Part shown: in pieces, positions 33,342-47,688 of the stretch
Layout: every line of letters starts with the position of its first letter
How positions within the stretch are numbered: position 1 is the stretch's first letter
Position numbers and translations under genes: made by a program
Assembly: GCA_028687475.1 (NCBI GenBank)
Contig: JAQUAB010000001.1
Span: 124,001-188,000, forward strand
Direction: 5' to 3'
DNA length: 64,000 nt
Source: Candidatus Gracilibacteria bacterium
GTDB lineage: Bacteria; Patescibacteriota; Gracilibacteria; BD1-5; UBA2023
Notes under the pieces: generated by a model
Databases searched by the model: none
What the model was told of the DNA's origin: nothing
The model's input: the letters and a program-made list of their open reading frames with translations, nothing else

Positions 33342-35015
33342 ATGCCAAAATTTTTTCTTTTTATTTTTTGTTCGATTTTTCTCGTAAACTGTGGAGCAAA
33401 TAACACTATCACTCCGCCACTTACCAATACAGGAACAGCGGAATCCCCTCAGGAAACTATGATGCGCGAGCATTGCAAGATGATGCCCGAAATGAATGGA
33501 TGTGAGAAATATCTCACCGAAACAACAACCAATACCAGTGAATCTCTGAATACACAAATTCTCACGGATGACGCCACCACTACTGATGCGAAGCCAACAG
33601 AAGTCGTGAATCTGAAAAATGGTGATACCTATAATCTCACGATACAGAAAGTCCGAAAGGTGGTGAATGGAAAATCTATCATTCTCCTTTCCTATAATGG
33701 AAGTATTCCTGGACCAACATTTCGTGTGCCACGCTGAGCAGAGGTTATCTTTCGTGTGAAGAACACAGTTGCCTGACTCGAGACAACGATTCATCCACAT
33801 GGACTCCGCCTCGATAACCAGTATGATGGTGTACCAAAAAGCCTATGAGGGTTTCAGGATCCTATTGCGATTGGTAACACTTATGAACAAAAGATAAAAT
33901 TCCCTGATACTGGAATTTTCTGGTTCCATCCGCATACACGTGACGACTTCGAACAAGAAGCGGGAGAATATGGAACTTTTCTTGTCTATGACCCAGCCGA
34001 AAAACCAACATATGATACTGAATCTGTCATAGTACTCGATGATATTCTCTTGAATTCTGATGGCACGCTTGCGAATTTCGCGAGCAGAGGTGTCGATTAT
34101 ACGCTCATGGGTCGCTATGGAAATACGATGCTCATAAATGGTGAAACGAATTTTTCTCTCACCATGAAGCAGAATGAAGTGAAACGACTCTATCTCGTGA
34201 ATACCGCCAATGCTCGACCTTTTGACTTCACTATTCCAGGTGTGAAGATGAAACTCGTCGGCGGAGATAATGGATACTATGAGCAGGAAACATGGGTGGA
34301 TCATATCATCATTTCCCCTGCGGAACGATATATCATCGATATTATGCCGACAAAATCAGGAAGTTATCCAATCTCAAGTATCGGTGGTGGAAAAAATATT
34401 TCCCTTGGAACACTTTCTGTCACGGAAAATTCTCAGATTTCATGATACAAAAAAGATTTCGAAACTCTCAATTCCCATGATATTCTCGGCGGGCTTGGAA
34501 GTATCGAATCCTATTTTACCAAAGCACCAGACAAGAGTCTCACTATTGGTATGACCATGAAATGAATGGAAAACATGGGAAATATGCACATGGGAAATGG
34601 AATGATTGATGATGACTCGATAGAATGGGAAGATACTATGAACATGATGAATATCAATTCCAGTGATAAAAACCTCACATGGGAACTCACGGATGATACG
34701 ACTGGAAAAAAGAATATGGATATCGATTGGACTTTCCAGAAGTGAAGTCTCGTAAAAATCCATATCTACAATGATCCAAACTCGATGCATCCGATGCAAC
34801 ATCCATTCCATATGCATGGACAGAGATTCCTCGTACTCAACCAAAACGGAACACAGAATGATAATCTCGTCTGGAAAGATACGGTTCTGATTCCAAAAGG
34901 AGAATCAGTAGATATCCTCGTAGATATGTCCAATCCTGGAGTATGGATGGCACACTGTCACATCGTCGAACATCTCTTCGCAGGGATGATGTTCGGATAC
35001 ACAGTAGAACAATAG
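33342..35015 (+). CDS. Multicopper oxidase, lipoprotein
   Basis: 557 residues. The signal FLFIFCSIFLVNC ends in a lipobox Cys. Four copper-site motifs are present: TIHPHGLRLDNQYDG near residue 150, FWFHPHTRDD near 197, HPMQHPFHMHGQRFLVL near 482 and WMAHCHIVEHLFAGMM near 540 (type 1 and type 3 sites). A Met-rich stretch MKGMENMGNMHMGNGMIDDD lies before the C-terminal domain, as in CueO/CopA-type cuprous oxidases. It probably oxidises Cu(I) outside the cell. Several TGA. Confidence 0.93.
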
Positions 35016-35053
35016 ACTAAAAACTTTCTTATTTATTCTCTTTCTTTTCTCTT

Positions 35054-35590
35054 ATGCAAATGACTCACTACATGGAACTCCTCGCGAGCAACCAACCTTG
35101 GAATCTCATCCTTTTTATGGCAATTCCCGTTATTCTCGCTGAAACGGTTGCCATCACAGAACTTGTTATTCTTTTCACTGGAAAACGTACTGGAAACATC
35201 GCAACACTCAGCAAATTCGCAGGCATCACAGGAGGAATCTACTTTATCGGAGTGTTTTTCTACCTCCTCTTCACTGCTGTTATCCCTCTCACGACCACGG
35301 GAACATGGCGTGGTATCGCTGATGTGGTTGCGGTTGGATTCTATCTCCTCGGTATCATTCCTCTTGTCGGAATCGCACTCGTGGATATGTGAATTATCGG
35401 GTGACCTACAGGAGAGAGAAAATCTCTCAAGCTTCATGCGACATTTGTCGGAATATTTCTCGTCTTTGCGCATATTGCCATGATATTCGGGATGCTTGAC
35501 CCGAGTATTCTCGGATGGCAACAACCAATGCAGAATTCCCCCATGAACATGAATGATACTATGCCAGGAATGGATCATAGAAATATGTAA
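35054..35590 (+). CDS. Membrane protein with Met-rich tail
   Basis: 178 residues with about five hydrophobic segments (LILFMAIPVILAETVAITEL, GIYFIGVFFYLLFTAVIPL, GIFLVFAHIAMIFGML). The C-terminal tail PMQNSPMNMNDTMPGMDHRN is rich in Met with one His, fitting copper contact. Three in-frame TGA. It is the third gene of the copper block. Similar proteins (DUF6803-like, from memory) are seen near copper oxidases. Confidence 0.75.
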
Positions 35591-35595
35591 ATCTT

Positions 35596-35624
35596 TTGAC
35601 AATCCCCTGTTTCATCTATATATT
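35596..35624 (+). promoter_or_regulatory. Strong promoter, TTGACA-N17-TATATT
   Basis: TTGACA at 35596-35601 and TATATT at 35619-35624 with the ideal 17-base spacer. The expected start site (about 35631) falls on the ATG of the first leader peptide, so the transcript would be leaderless. Confidence 0.7.
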
Positions 35625-35630
35625 CAATCT

Positions 35631-35687
35631 ATGAACCAAACCTATACTTCACTTCTCGCACTTCTTCTCCTTCCATTTCGGGGGTAG
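35631..35687 (+). CDS. Leu-rich leader peptide 1 (candidate)
   Basis: 18 codons, MNQTYTSLLALLLLPFRG, with six Leu in seven positions. The end of the reading frame (35680-35692, CGGGGGTAGTTTT) is a near copy of the 3' arm of the terminator that follows, so the two can compete for the same partner strand. This is the plan of an amino-acid attenuator. Not proven to be translated. Confidence 0.5.
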   Translation: MNQTYTSLLALLLLPFRG

Positions 35688-35711
35688 TTTTGAGTGCTCA
35701 AAGCAAGTACA

Positions 35712-35747
35712 AAAACTCCTCCGATTTCCGGGGGAGTTTTATTTTTC
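35712..35747 (+). terminator. Terminator 1 of the leader region
   Basis: 12-bp stem AAAACTCCTCCG (35712-35723) with CGGGGGAGTTTT (35729-35740), one G-T pair, 5-base loop, T-rich tail. Confidence 0.75.
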
Positions 35748-35754
35748 TTTTTCT

Positions 35755-35841
35755 ATGATTCACAATACATACGCATCTCTTCACCTCCTTCTCCTTCTCA
35801 GATTTCTCGAGAGGTTATTGTTGTATGAACTATGCCGATAA
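35755..35841 (+). CDS. Leu-rich leader peptide 2 (candidate)
   Basis: 28 codons: MIHNTYASLHLLLLLRFLER then LLLYELCR. Ten of 28 are Leu. GAGAGGTT inside it (35809-35816) is identical to the 3' arm of the next terminator (35870-35877), allowing a competing hairpin with AACCTCTC (35852-35859). The first residues resemble leader 1 (N-x-T-Y-x-S-L), so the modules look duplicated. Confidence 0.5.
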   Translation: MIHNTYASLHLLLLLRFLERLLLYELCR

Positions 35842-35851
35842 AATACGAACC

Positions 35852-35884
35852 AACCTCTCAAAAACAAATGAGAGGTTTTATTTT
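35852..35884 (+). terminator. Terminator 2 of the leader region
   Basis: 8-bp stem AACCTCTC (35852-35859) with GAGAGGTT (35870-35877) followed by a long T-rich tail; the next ATG is at 35899. Confidence 0.75.
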
Positions 35885-35898
35885 TTTATTTTTCTTCT

Positions 35899-36282
35899 AT
35901 GAATACTCCACATACTTCACAACACCCATACATTCATGCTATTTTTGGAAATATACATTTACGATATATCGTCGATAAACAAAGAAATGTTATCGTCATA
36001 GAATCTTTTTCTGGGAATCCAGAAATGTCATGAGCATTCTGGGATGATATCCGAAAAGAAATTGCTCAATATCTTCGATGAGGGTACACAGTCGACTGTA
36101 CATCTATCCAAAATCCAGAATCTTTCTGGTCGCAAAAATTCATCGAAAAAATGAAAGCTTTCACAGAAGGACACAATGGATGAAAAGCTATCAAAAGATG
36201 TGATCTACAGACTGGACTTCCAGTAGAATACACTACTCGCAGCAAGATACTTGACCCAAATGCAGGAATCCTCGGAATGTAA
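35899..36282 (+). CDS. Uncharacterised protein downstream of double leader
   Basis: 127 residues from ATG 35899, directly after terminator 2, to TAA 36282, with three TGA. N-terminus MNTPHTSQHPYIHAIFGNIH; then an alpha/beta segment RYIVDKQRNVIVIESFSGNP and a C-terminal TRSKILDPNAGILGM. It is the only gene that the upstream attenuator-like region could control. No family recognised. A terminator shared with the convergent DUF465 gene follows. Confidence 0.7.
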
Positions 36283-36284
36283 AA

Positions 36285-36311
36285 AAACCTCAGGAATTTC
36301 CTGAGGTTTTC
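36285..36311. terminator. Bidirectional terminator
   Basis: AAAACCTCAGG / CCTGAGGTTTT stem with a 5-base loop between convergent stops at 36282 and 36315. Confidence 0.8.
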
Positions 36312-36314
36312 TAT

Positions 36315-36554
36315 TTACCCGAGCATCGCAATAAGTTCATCCTTGATTTTGATCTTTTCCTTTTTCAGTGTTATGAGTTCATCGTCACTCATCATGTAGC
36401 CAGGAATTTCACTTTCTGCGCGTCAGATTTCCTTATCAAGACCTTCGTATTCACGAAGAAGTTTCGCGAAGTGATTGTTCGTACTTTTGAGTTCATGGAT
36501 CTTTTCTTGAAGTTCTGGATGATCCTGGAGGAATGGATGATGATCGAATTGCAT
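36315..36554 (-). CDS. DUF465 (YdcH-like) protein
   Basis: 79 residues, ATG 36554, one in-frame TGA. It is a two-helix hairpin: HPFLQDHPELQEKIHELKST and NHFAKLLREYEGLDKEIGRA, then DDELITLKKEKIKIKDELIA. The HPFL-x-P-EL start and KDEL-A-ML end match DUF465. Role unknown. It is downstream of tgt by position (68 bases) and may share its transcript. Confidence 0.85.
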
Positions 36555-36622
36555 AGGGGAAATAAGTTAGAGAAATAACGGAAAGTATTCTAGCAGATTC
36601 AGAGAATGAAATCAAATGGATT

Positions 36623-40912
<4,290 letters not shown>

Positions 40913-40914
<2 letters not shown>

Positions 40915-40943
40915 TCTCTCCTTCCCCAGAGAGATTTCTTTTT
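40913..40943 (+). terminator. Rho-independent terminator
   Basis: AATCTCTC (40913-40920) with GAGAGATT (40929-40936), 8-base loop, T-rich tail. Confidence 0.7.
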
Positions 40944-41014
40944 TGCAAAAATCCATGATTTTCATATTCTTTCATACATAATCTTGCATCTTTAATTTTT
41001 AATCTTGAATTAAC

Positions 41015-41998
41015 GTGAACCCTGCTCTCACTCATATTCGCGAAACGATTCTCTCGCTCGAAAGTTCTATCCATGAGACTATTATCTGACAAGATATGCT
41101 CGTCAGGAACGTTCTCATTTCTCTTTTTGCTGGCGGACATATCCTCCTCGAATGAGTTCCTGGACTCGGGAAAACCCTCACGATGAAGACGCTTGCTGAG
41201 ACTCTGGATTTTGCATTCAAGCGTATTTCTTTCACGCCTGATCTCCTTCCGATGGACCTCATCGGAACAGAAGTATACGATGCAAAACACGGAACTTTCT
41301 CGAAGAGAAAATGACCCATCTTCACTCATATTCTCCTCGCAGACGAGATCAATCGTACACCTCCGAAAGTCCAATCTGCTCTTCTCGAAGCTATGGAAGA
41401 ACATCAAGTGACGATTGGTGACGAGACGATGAAGCTCGATGAACCATTTTTCGTCATCGCGACACAGAATCCACTCGAACATGAGTGAACCTATCCCCTT
41501 CCAGAAGCCGAGCTCGATCGATTCATGATGAAGATTATCATCACGTATCCAGATATCGAGAGCGAGAAGCAGATTCTCGCGACCATGACAAAATCGAAAG
41601 AAGTGACAAAAAAACCACAGATTGAGATTGGAGATTTTTGTGAGATGCGCGACTATATCCGAGAACATGTGCTTGTCTCAGATGTTCTCATCGAATACGT
41701 ATCGAATATCCTCGATGCAACACGAAAACATAGCCATCCAGCCACCAACCTACCAACCTACCAACCCACTAAAGTACTATCATATGGGGCTTCTACTCGC
41801 GCCGGTATAGCACTCATCCGAACGGCTCAAGTTCTCGCACTCCTCGAAGGTCGCGATTATATCCTGCCTGAAGATGTCAAAACTCTGGCACACGATATTC
41901 TCCGCCATCGTATCGGACTCTCATATGAATCTCAGAAGCAAAATAAAAGCACTGATGATATTATCAGTGCTATACTCGATGAAGTGAAGGTACCTTAG
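41015..41998 (+). CDS. MoxR-family AAA+ ATPase
   Basis: 327 residues from GTG 41015. Walker A EGVPGLGKT (first Gly is TGA), Walker [21 protein letters not shown], and sensor [20 protein letters not shown] are all present. MoxR ATPases act as chaperones that assemble or activate other complexes, often with a VWA protein. Between the lid helices, [20 protein letters not shown] contains an in-frame C/A-rich tandem repeat (near 41735-41770) absent from the usual family sequence. The stop overlaps the convergent coiled-coil gene by 4 bases. Confidence 0.92.
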
Positions 41999-42615
41999 GC
42001 GAGAGTTCTCAGTATCTCATCCGCTTCTCTCCGAGCCGCAAGACGCTCTTGGTTTCACGCTTCCTGAGCAAGATGCTGTTGTTTGTTTGCTTTCTTCTGT
42101 TGTTCTTCCTGATTTTTCCTTGCATCCTGAAGAAAATCCTGAAATTTCTCAAAGGCATCCTGAGTTTGTTCTTGTGACTGCTGTATTTGTTCTTGTGACT
42201 GCTGAAAATCCTGTGTTGTCTTCTGTGACTTTCCATCACCTGCGGCGATAATTCCCGCGATTTTCTCTCGGATTTTCCCGAATTCTTCGATTGCCTCCTT
42301 TTGATTTTTTCCATTCATATTCTGGAGAAGCTCTGTTTTTATGTCTTCGAGTTTTTGTTTCTCATCAACATTGAGTTTACTCACTTGAACTCCAGAAGCT
42401 TCCACCATTTTATCGAGACGCTTAGATGCAGCATCTTGGATATCTGACGTTTCATATTTTTCTCCACCATTTTTTGGCTTTCCGAGTTCGCTCGAGAGAT
42501 CATCGAAAGCACGTTTTCCAGAATCAGAGAAATCGTCAAAACCCTCAATTCTTTTTTGTTTTTGTTCAAGAGTATCAATTTGCTCTCACTGAGTTTCTGG
42601 ATTTCTTACTGCCAT
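41995..42615 (-). CDS. Gln-rich coiled-coil protein
   Basis: 206 residues, ATG 42615, two in-frame TGA. It is soluble and helical, with a Gln-rich coiled coil [20 protein letters not shown] (about residues 125-150) and a charged tail [16 protein letters not shown]. No catalytic motif. Convergent with moxR. Confidence 0.75.
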
Positions 42616-42741
42616 ACTATCAATAATTAAACATTAAACATCAATAATTACCAAGATTCTACCACATTCTTCCCTTTCCTGTCAAAAATATTGCATTTTC
42701 TCGATATTACATACAATCCGAATATATATTCATTTTTTCTT

Positions 42742-43695
42742 ATGACTGATATCCTAGCAACTCTTTCTTCCGATTTTGCTCATCTTGCTACTTCTGCAGG
42801 ACTCTTTGCACTCCTCAATATCATCCTCATCGACCTCGTCATGAGTGGAGACAATGCTATCCTTATCGGAATGGCAACCAAGAAACTCAGTTGATCAGAA
42901 CGCAAAAAAGCGATTTTTTGGGGGGTGGCTGGCGCAACGATTCTCAGAATCATTTTTTCGCTCGGTGCAGTCTGGCTCATGCAGATTCCAGGACTCGAAT
43001 TCCTCGGTGCAGTACTACTTCTCTATGTTGTATGGAAGTTCTATCGCGAGATTCGTGCTCATGAACATCACGAAGAATGATCAAAAGAAGCAAATACTCT
43101 CAGTACTGCGATCAAGACTATCATCATCGCCGATGTCGCTATGTCACTCGATAACGTTCTGGCAGTCGCAGGAGCAAGCCATGGAAATATCGTCAATCTC
43201 GGAATTGGTCTCATTATCTCGATTATTCTCATGGTTGTTGCCTCTGGATGGATTGCCAAAATGCTCGAGAAATACCCTTCGATTCAGTGGCTTGGACTTT
43301 TTATCATCCTCTTCACAGCCCTCGAGATGCTCGAGAAATGATTCTCGAAAGTGGCAGAACCCGTTATTTTCTGAGTCCCAGAGTCGAGTATATTTACTCT
43401 TCTCCTTATTTTTGTTGTTGGTGGGTTCGCATTTCTCCAGACGAAATATCTCCGTCCAGATCACTCTGCCTTTGCTGATTGGGCAAAAAGAAATGGGAAA
43501 CCACTCATGGTAACGATTTTTATTCTCCTAATTCTCGTGACCAATTTCGGTGGGCGAATCACGGAATTCATGAATTCTCATCACGGTTACAAATATGGAT
43601 TCATCATGATATGTATTCTGGGTATTCTGGAAATACTGCGAATAGAAAATGAACCTGAGAAACATGGACTTCTCAGAAGATTATTTGAAAAATAG
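42742..43695 (+). CDS. terC: TerC-family integral membrane protein
   Basis: 317 residues with about eight membrane segments. The two conserved acidic motifs are LIDLVMSGDNAILIGMATKK near residue 37 and IADVAMSLDNVLAVAGASHG near residue 135, as in TerC/YjbE/Alx proteins, several of which export manganese or other divalent metals. Five TGA. A C-terminal helix block ends in ILEILRIENE. ATG 42742 chosen over an upstream in-frame ATG at 42691. Confidence 0.9.
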
Positions 43696-43750
43696 TTTAC
43701 ATTTATATAGTTTTATCTATAATCACAATCTCACTTGATTGTGATTTTTT
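43696..43750 (+). promoter_or_regulatory. Terminator overlapping a promoter
   Basis: TTTACA (43696-43701) and TATAAT (43718-43723), 16 bases apart, overlap a 10-bp terminator stem (43721-43730 with 43737-43746) and its T tract; the next ATG is at 43751. The stem can end the terC transcript while the promoter starts the next one. Confidence 0.5.
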
Positions 43751-44149
43751 ATGGATACTATTTGCCCATCTTCTTCTGAAGCAGAAGTCATTCCTGAGGA
43801 TATAAGAAATTTCTTAACCGTTCTGAGTTGTTCCTCAGATACACCAAGTATTCGAGTTCGTACGATAGTGCAAGAAAGAGTAGTCTACTCAATACCGAAC
43901 CCAGATTGAGGAATCCCCATATGTGTAGGTGTCGAGGAACTTGCTAATTTCCTTTTTCCAAATATACAACATATATCACCATCTCATAGAGATGCTCTTG
44001 TACAAAAGACTCTCGAAACATGTAGCTACATCCTTGCATGAGTCAAGGAAGCAGCTATAGACGAAAATAATACTGATATGCGTTCCTGATGTGCCCGACT
44101 CAGAGCCGCATGTTCGAGAATCATACACGACCTCACCCCAATCCCTTAG
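43751..44149 (+). CDS. Uncharacterised protein, 132 residues
   Basis: ATG 43751 to TAG 44147-44149, three in-frame TGA. Cys-containing helical protein: IRNFLTVLSCSSDTPSIRVR, then IPNPDGGIPICVGVEELANF and CSYILAGVKEAAIDENNTDM. Seven Cys in all, none in a clear zinc pattern. It is followed 16 bases later by another unknown gene, so they may be an operon. No family recognised. Confidence 0.65.
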
Positions 44150-44165
44150 TATTTACGAATAATCT

Positions 44166-44921
44166 ATGAATTCCCTTACCGAAACACCGCCACGCACATA
44201 CGAATCGGAAATTGTTCCACTCAGAGAAAAGATTGATGCAATTGATGCGGAGATAATAGCTATACTGCTTTCCATACAAAAACTTATCAAAAATAGAGAG
44301 CTCTGAAATGCATATATACACACTACTTTTCTTTGTGAAGAACCTGTTTCTAAATATCAGGGAGTTTTTATGACTGCCTTTCAGAACCTCCGAACTGCAT
44401 ATGAGACATGACTTATATACGATAGAACCGAACTCAAAGAAAAAAGTATTACAAAATATTTGGAAAAGATAGTACCTCTTCTTGATCAGCGATTCGAAGT
44501 TGTACGCGAAGTAGAAGTAGGGGCACTCAAGTGAGAATTCCACCAACCACCCATGGACGAGGAAAGCCGGAATCACGTTCTAGCAGATAGAAAGGAAAAA
44601 TGGACTCAGGCATGATGAGAAGATGCTGAAATAATAATTCCTGCTATTTGGAATCCAATTCATAAAATAGCTCTCAAAATTGAGCAGGAAGAGCTCAAAG
44701 GAGCAGAACTAAAGCATTGGATGGATGAAAATGGTTTGCTTTCAGAACCATATTATGAAGCATGAGTACTTGAAACGCAAGGAAACCCGAAACCCGCATG
44801 ATATGAAGTAGTCGATACAATGCAGAGAACCCTAGAAGGCTATCGTGAAATATTCCAGCCATCCACACAACCACAAACACCAATTGTCGACAATAATATT
44901 CCAAAAGAATTCTTTCATTAG
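44166..44921 (+). CDS. Uncharacterised protein with chorismate-mutase-like helix
   Basis: 251 residues, ATG 44166 to TAG 44921, at least six TGA. Residues 16-40 (VPLREKIDAIDAEIIAILLS) look like the first helix of AroQ chorismate mutases, but the rest of that fold was not recognised and no aromatic pathway genes are near. The middle is charged (KEFHQPP-type and HKIALKIEQEELKGAELKHW) and the tail is Pro/Gln-rich. Function unknown. Confidence 0.65.
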
Positions 44922-44934
44922 TATATTATTTGAT

Positions 44935-44968
44935 AATAAAAACCGCCTCTCACGAAGTGGTTTTTATT
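44935..44968. terminator. Weak terminator between convergent genes
   Basis: AAAAACC...GGTTTTT stem with an imperfect centre, between stops at 44921 and 44973. Confidence 0.5.
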
Positions 44969-44972
44969 TCTT

Positions 44973-46136
44973 TTATCTCATCGCTTCTGCAACAACATCC
45001 GCCACTCACTTGTCGAGCGGATTCGGGAGAACCATATCCTCTGTCGGATGTTCGATATAGTTCGCGAGTGCGAGTGCTGCTGCCATCTTCATTTCTTCGG
45101 TGATGGACTTCTTTCCATATTTCAGCACTCACTTGAATATCCCTGGAAATGCGAGAACATTGTTGATCTGATTCGGATAATCCGAACGACCCGTTCCGAT
45201 GATACGAGCTCCAGCCTTTTTCGCTTCTTCTGGCATAATCTCTGGAGTAGGATTGGCGAGTGCGAAGATGATGGGATCAACTGCCATGGTACGAACCATT
45301 TCTGCAGTGAGTGCACCCGCAACAGAAACTCCGACGAATACATCACGACCAAGAACTGCTTCAGCGAGACCACCACGAATACAAGATTTACTTTCTGGAT
45401 GCCAGATACACTCCGTATTAGTGATATTCGAAATCATTTCTTTCACCGGATTCATCCCATCTTTTCGACCCTGATAGATAGCACCTGTTGTATCGACCAT
45501 GACGATATCCTTCACGCCATACGCAAGAAGAAGCTTCGTGATCGCTACTCCGGCCGCACCGACACCATTCACAACAACGCGAATTTCTTCCTTCTTTTTT
45601 CCTGTGATTTTGAGGGAATTAATCAGTGCCGCAAGCGTCACTATCGCAGTTCCGTGTTGATCATCATGCATGACAGGAATATCGAGTTCTGCCTTGAGGC
45701 GTTCCTCGATCTCGAAACATCGTGGTGCAGAAATATCTTCGAGATTGATGCCACCGAACGTATCAGCAATATTCTTGACTGTCCGAATCAATTCCTCCAC
45801 ATCCTGTGTTCCAACAATAATCGGGAAAGCATCGACTCATGCGAATTCCTTGAAGAGGACACACTTCCCTTCCATGACGGGCATCGACGCCTTGTGTCCG
45901 AGATTCCCGATTCCGAGAATCGCAGAACCATCAGAAATCACCGCGACTGTACGAGATTTGAGCGTGTAATCATACATTTTCGATGGATCCTTGTGAATCT
46001 CACGACATGGCTCCGCCACTCCAGGGGAATATGCCCAAGAGAGATCATCGCGAGTCTCGAGCGGAACGATAGACTCCATTCGGAGTTTTCCTTGATATTT
46101 CTTATGAAGTTCGAGCGAACGTTGGTAGTGGTCCAT
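44973..46136 (-). CDS. Malic enzyme
   Basis: 387 residues. It decarboxylates malate to pyruvate with NAD(P). Motifs: YSPGVAEPCREIHKDP, VISDGSAILGIGNLGHKASM, the metal site VMHDDQHGTAIVTLAALINS and the nucleotide fold VVVNGVGAAGVAITKLLLAY. Two or three TGA near the C-terminus (FKGVLKYGKKS). Short bacterial form without the PTA domain. In an organism with few pathways it may provide pyruvate and NAD(P)H. Start ATG 46136. Confidence 0.95.
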
Positions 46137-46186
46137 AAATGAGAGTTTTTAGTATGTAGTATGTAGTTTTTAGAAAGGATTCTTGT

Positions 46187-46453
46187 TTATTGTCTCTTTT
46201 TTCATTCTGCTTCTTCCTTATGCGAATTTCGAATATTGTGTCCACGCGGATTTCCGTATAAAATCACAAACTGTTTGACGACCATCGGGAGGAGTTTTTG
46301 TGATTTAGGAAATCAAGTGGGAAACACATACCGAAATGAAGCATGGAAGACTCCGAAAGACTTTTGGTACTTTTGGTCTTGCAAAAGTACATTCTGTGTC
46401 CGATTATAAAAATATTCGCTGAGAAAGCAAAATAAAATGAGAACAATTCTCAT
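46187..46453 (-). CDS. Small protein coupled to NadD-QueH
   Basis: 88 residues, ATG 46453 to TAA 46187, two in-frame TGA (FPTGFPKSQ and EAEGKKRQ). The ATG lies 5 bases past the NadD-QueH stop, so translation may be coupled. The protein is basic: SFGVFHASFRYVFPTGFPKS and LPMVVKQFVILYGNPRGHNI. The opposite strand is also open for part of this stretch, so the call is not secure. No family recognised. Confidence 0.45.
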
Positions 46454-46457
46454 AAAT

Positions 46458-47687
46458 TTATCCGGAAAATCATCAATCACGTATCGAGTACACACATCCG
46501 CAATAATTTTGTCGATAAATTCCATGTTTGCGCGTGTATTCTACCGATTTTTCGAATCCACCTCGCTTGCGAAATGGAATATCGAGAAATTCGAGGTGAA
46601 ATCTTTCTGCGTATTTTTTTCCGATTTTGAAGAGTTTTTCGAGATCTTTTTTCGGACTTGTATTCAGTGAACTCGTATAGTATGGAATTTTAAGTTTTGC
46701 AGCCAGCTTCGCTGCTACATACATGCGCATATCATAACAATTCGTACACTTCTCCCCTTTCTCAGGCGTATGTTCGAGTCCACGAATCCGATGGAAAAAA
46801 TGCTTCACATCGTACGCTCACTTGATGTACGGAATATTCTCAATCTCACAAATCTTCACGAACGCCTCATACCGCTTATCGTATTCTTCTTTTGGCTGGA
46901 TATTCGGATCATACCAGAAACATATCACATCATATTCATCACGAAGCTGGAGGATTGGCATGGTAACATCCGGTCCGCAGCAGACATGTACAAGAATCTT
47001 CGGTTTTTGCACCAATTTCGGACGATAGAGTCGATTCTCGAGAATGTACTGAGAAATCCGCGTCGAAAGTCCTGGAATGACAAATTTCGGATTCTCATCG
47101 AAAAGATGTTTCAGTGTTGTGTATTCTGGGATGATTTTTCTGATTTCTGTCGAAGAAATATCAGGAATATGAGAATCGGTAAAGAACTCGTAATTTTCAA
47201 TTCACAACTGTTTCATTTTGTCATTCTCTGAAAGAGAATCTCTTTTTACAATGAACAGATCTTCGCTTCGCAAGGATGACAAAGAGTTGGAACTACGAGG
47301 TACAAACAGTTTCCGAATCACTTTTGCAGCATATTGTTCCTCATCCCAACTTGGCATAGAAGCAATTGTATCTGTTCCAAATACATGAATAATATTATCT
47401 CCATATTTCTCTCGCACATACATATCCACATCATACGTGATCATCTCATCTGTGAATGTATCGAGAAAATAATAATCAGCAATCACCCGAGAGTCACTGA
47501 TTTCTTCGATAAAAATATCACACATTTTCTTGCGATATTCATCACTCACATTGTAGCTCTTATCATTTCTTTTCCCTGAAGGTATGATGATGATTTTCTC
47601 AGGATTCTTGTAGTGAAGCAGTGCTCGAATAATTGCAGAATGTCCAGAATGTGGCGGATCGAATGCGGCACCAAAAATATAAATCAT
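46458..47687 (-). CDS. nadD-queH: NadD-QueH fusion protein
   Basis: 409 residues in one frame. Residues 1-215 are nicotinate-nucleotide adenylyltransferase: FGAAFDPPHSGHSAIIRALL and the closing DISSTEIRKIIPEYTTLKHL. Residues about 225-405 are QueH epoxyqueuosine reductase: ILVHVCCGPDVTMPILQL, CFWYDPNIQPKEEYDKRYEA, EKCTNCYDMRMYVAAKLAAK and QNYCGCVYSIRD, with the Cys that bind its metal cofactors. A dispersed repeat adds about 25 residues in NadD (SSLRSEDLFIVKRDSLSEND). It starts 1 base after the nrtR stop. I know of no such fusion. Confidence 0.85.
47212..47287. repeat. Dispersed repeat inserted in frame in nadD
   Basis: TTTTGTCATTCTCTGAAAGAGAATCTC ... CTTCGCTTCGCAAGGATGACAAAG, same TGTCATTCTC/GATGACA arms as the intergenic copies. 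The frame stays open. Confidence 0.75.
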
Positions 47688-47688
47688 A

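Noticed and set aside
44133-44576. Minus-strand frame of 147 codons
   Set aside because: It lies opposite the 44166-44921 gene and reads as a low-quality shadow rich in Phe, Tyr and Cys.
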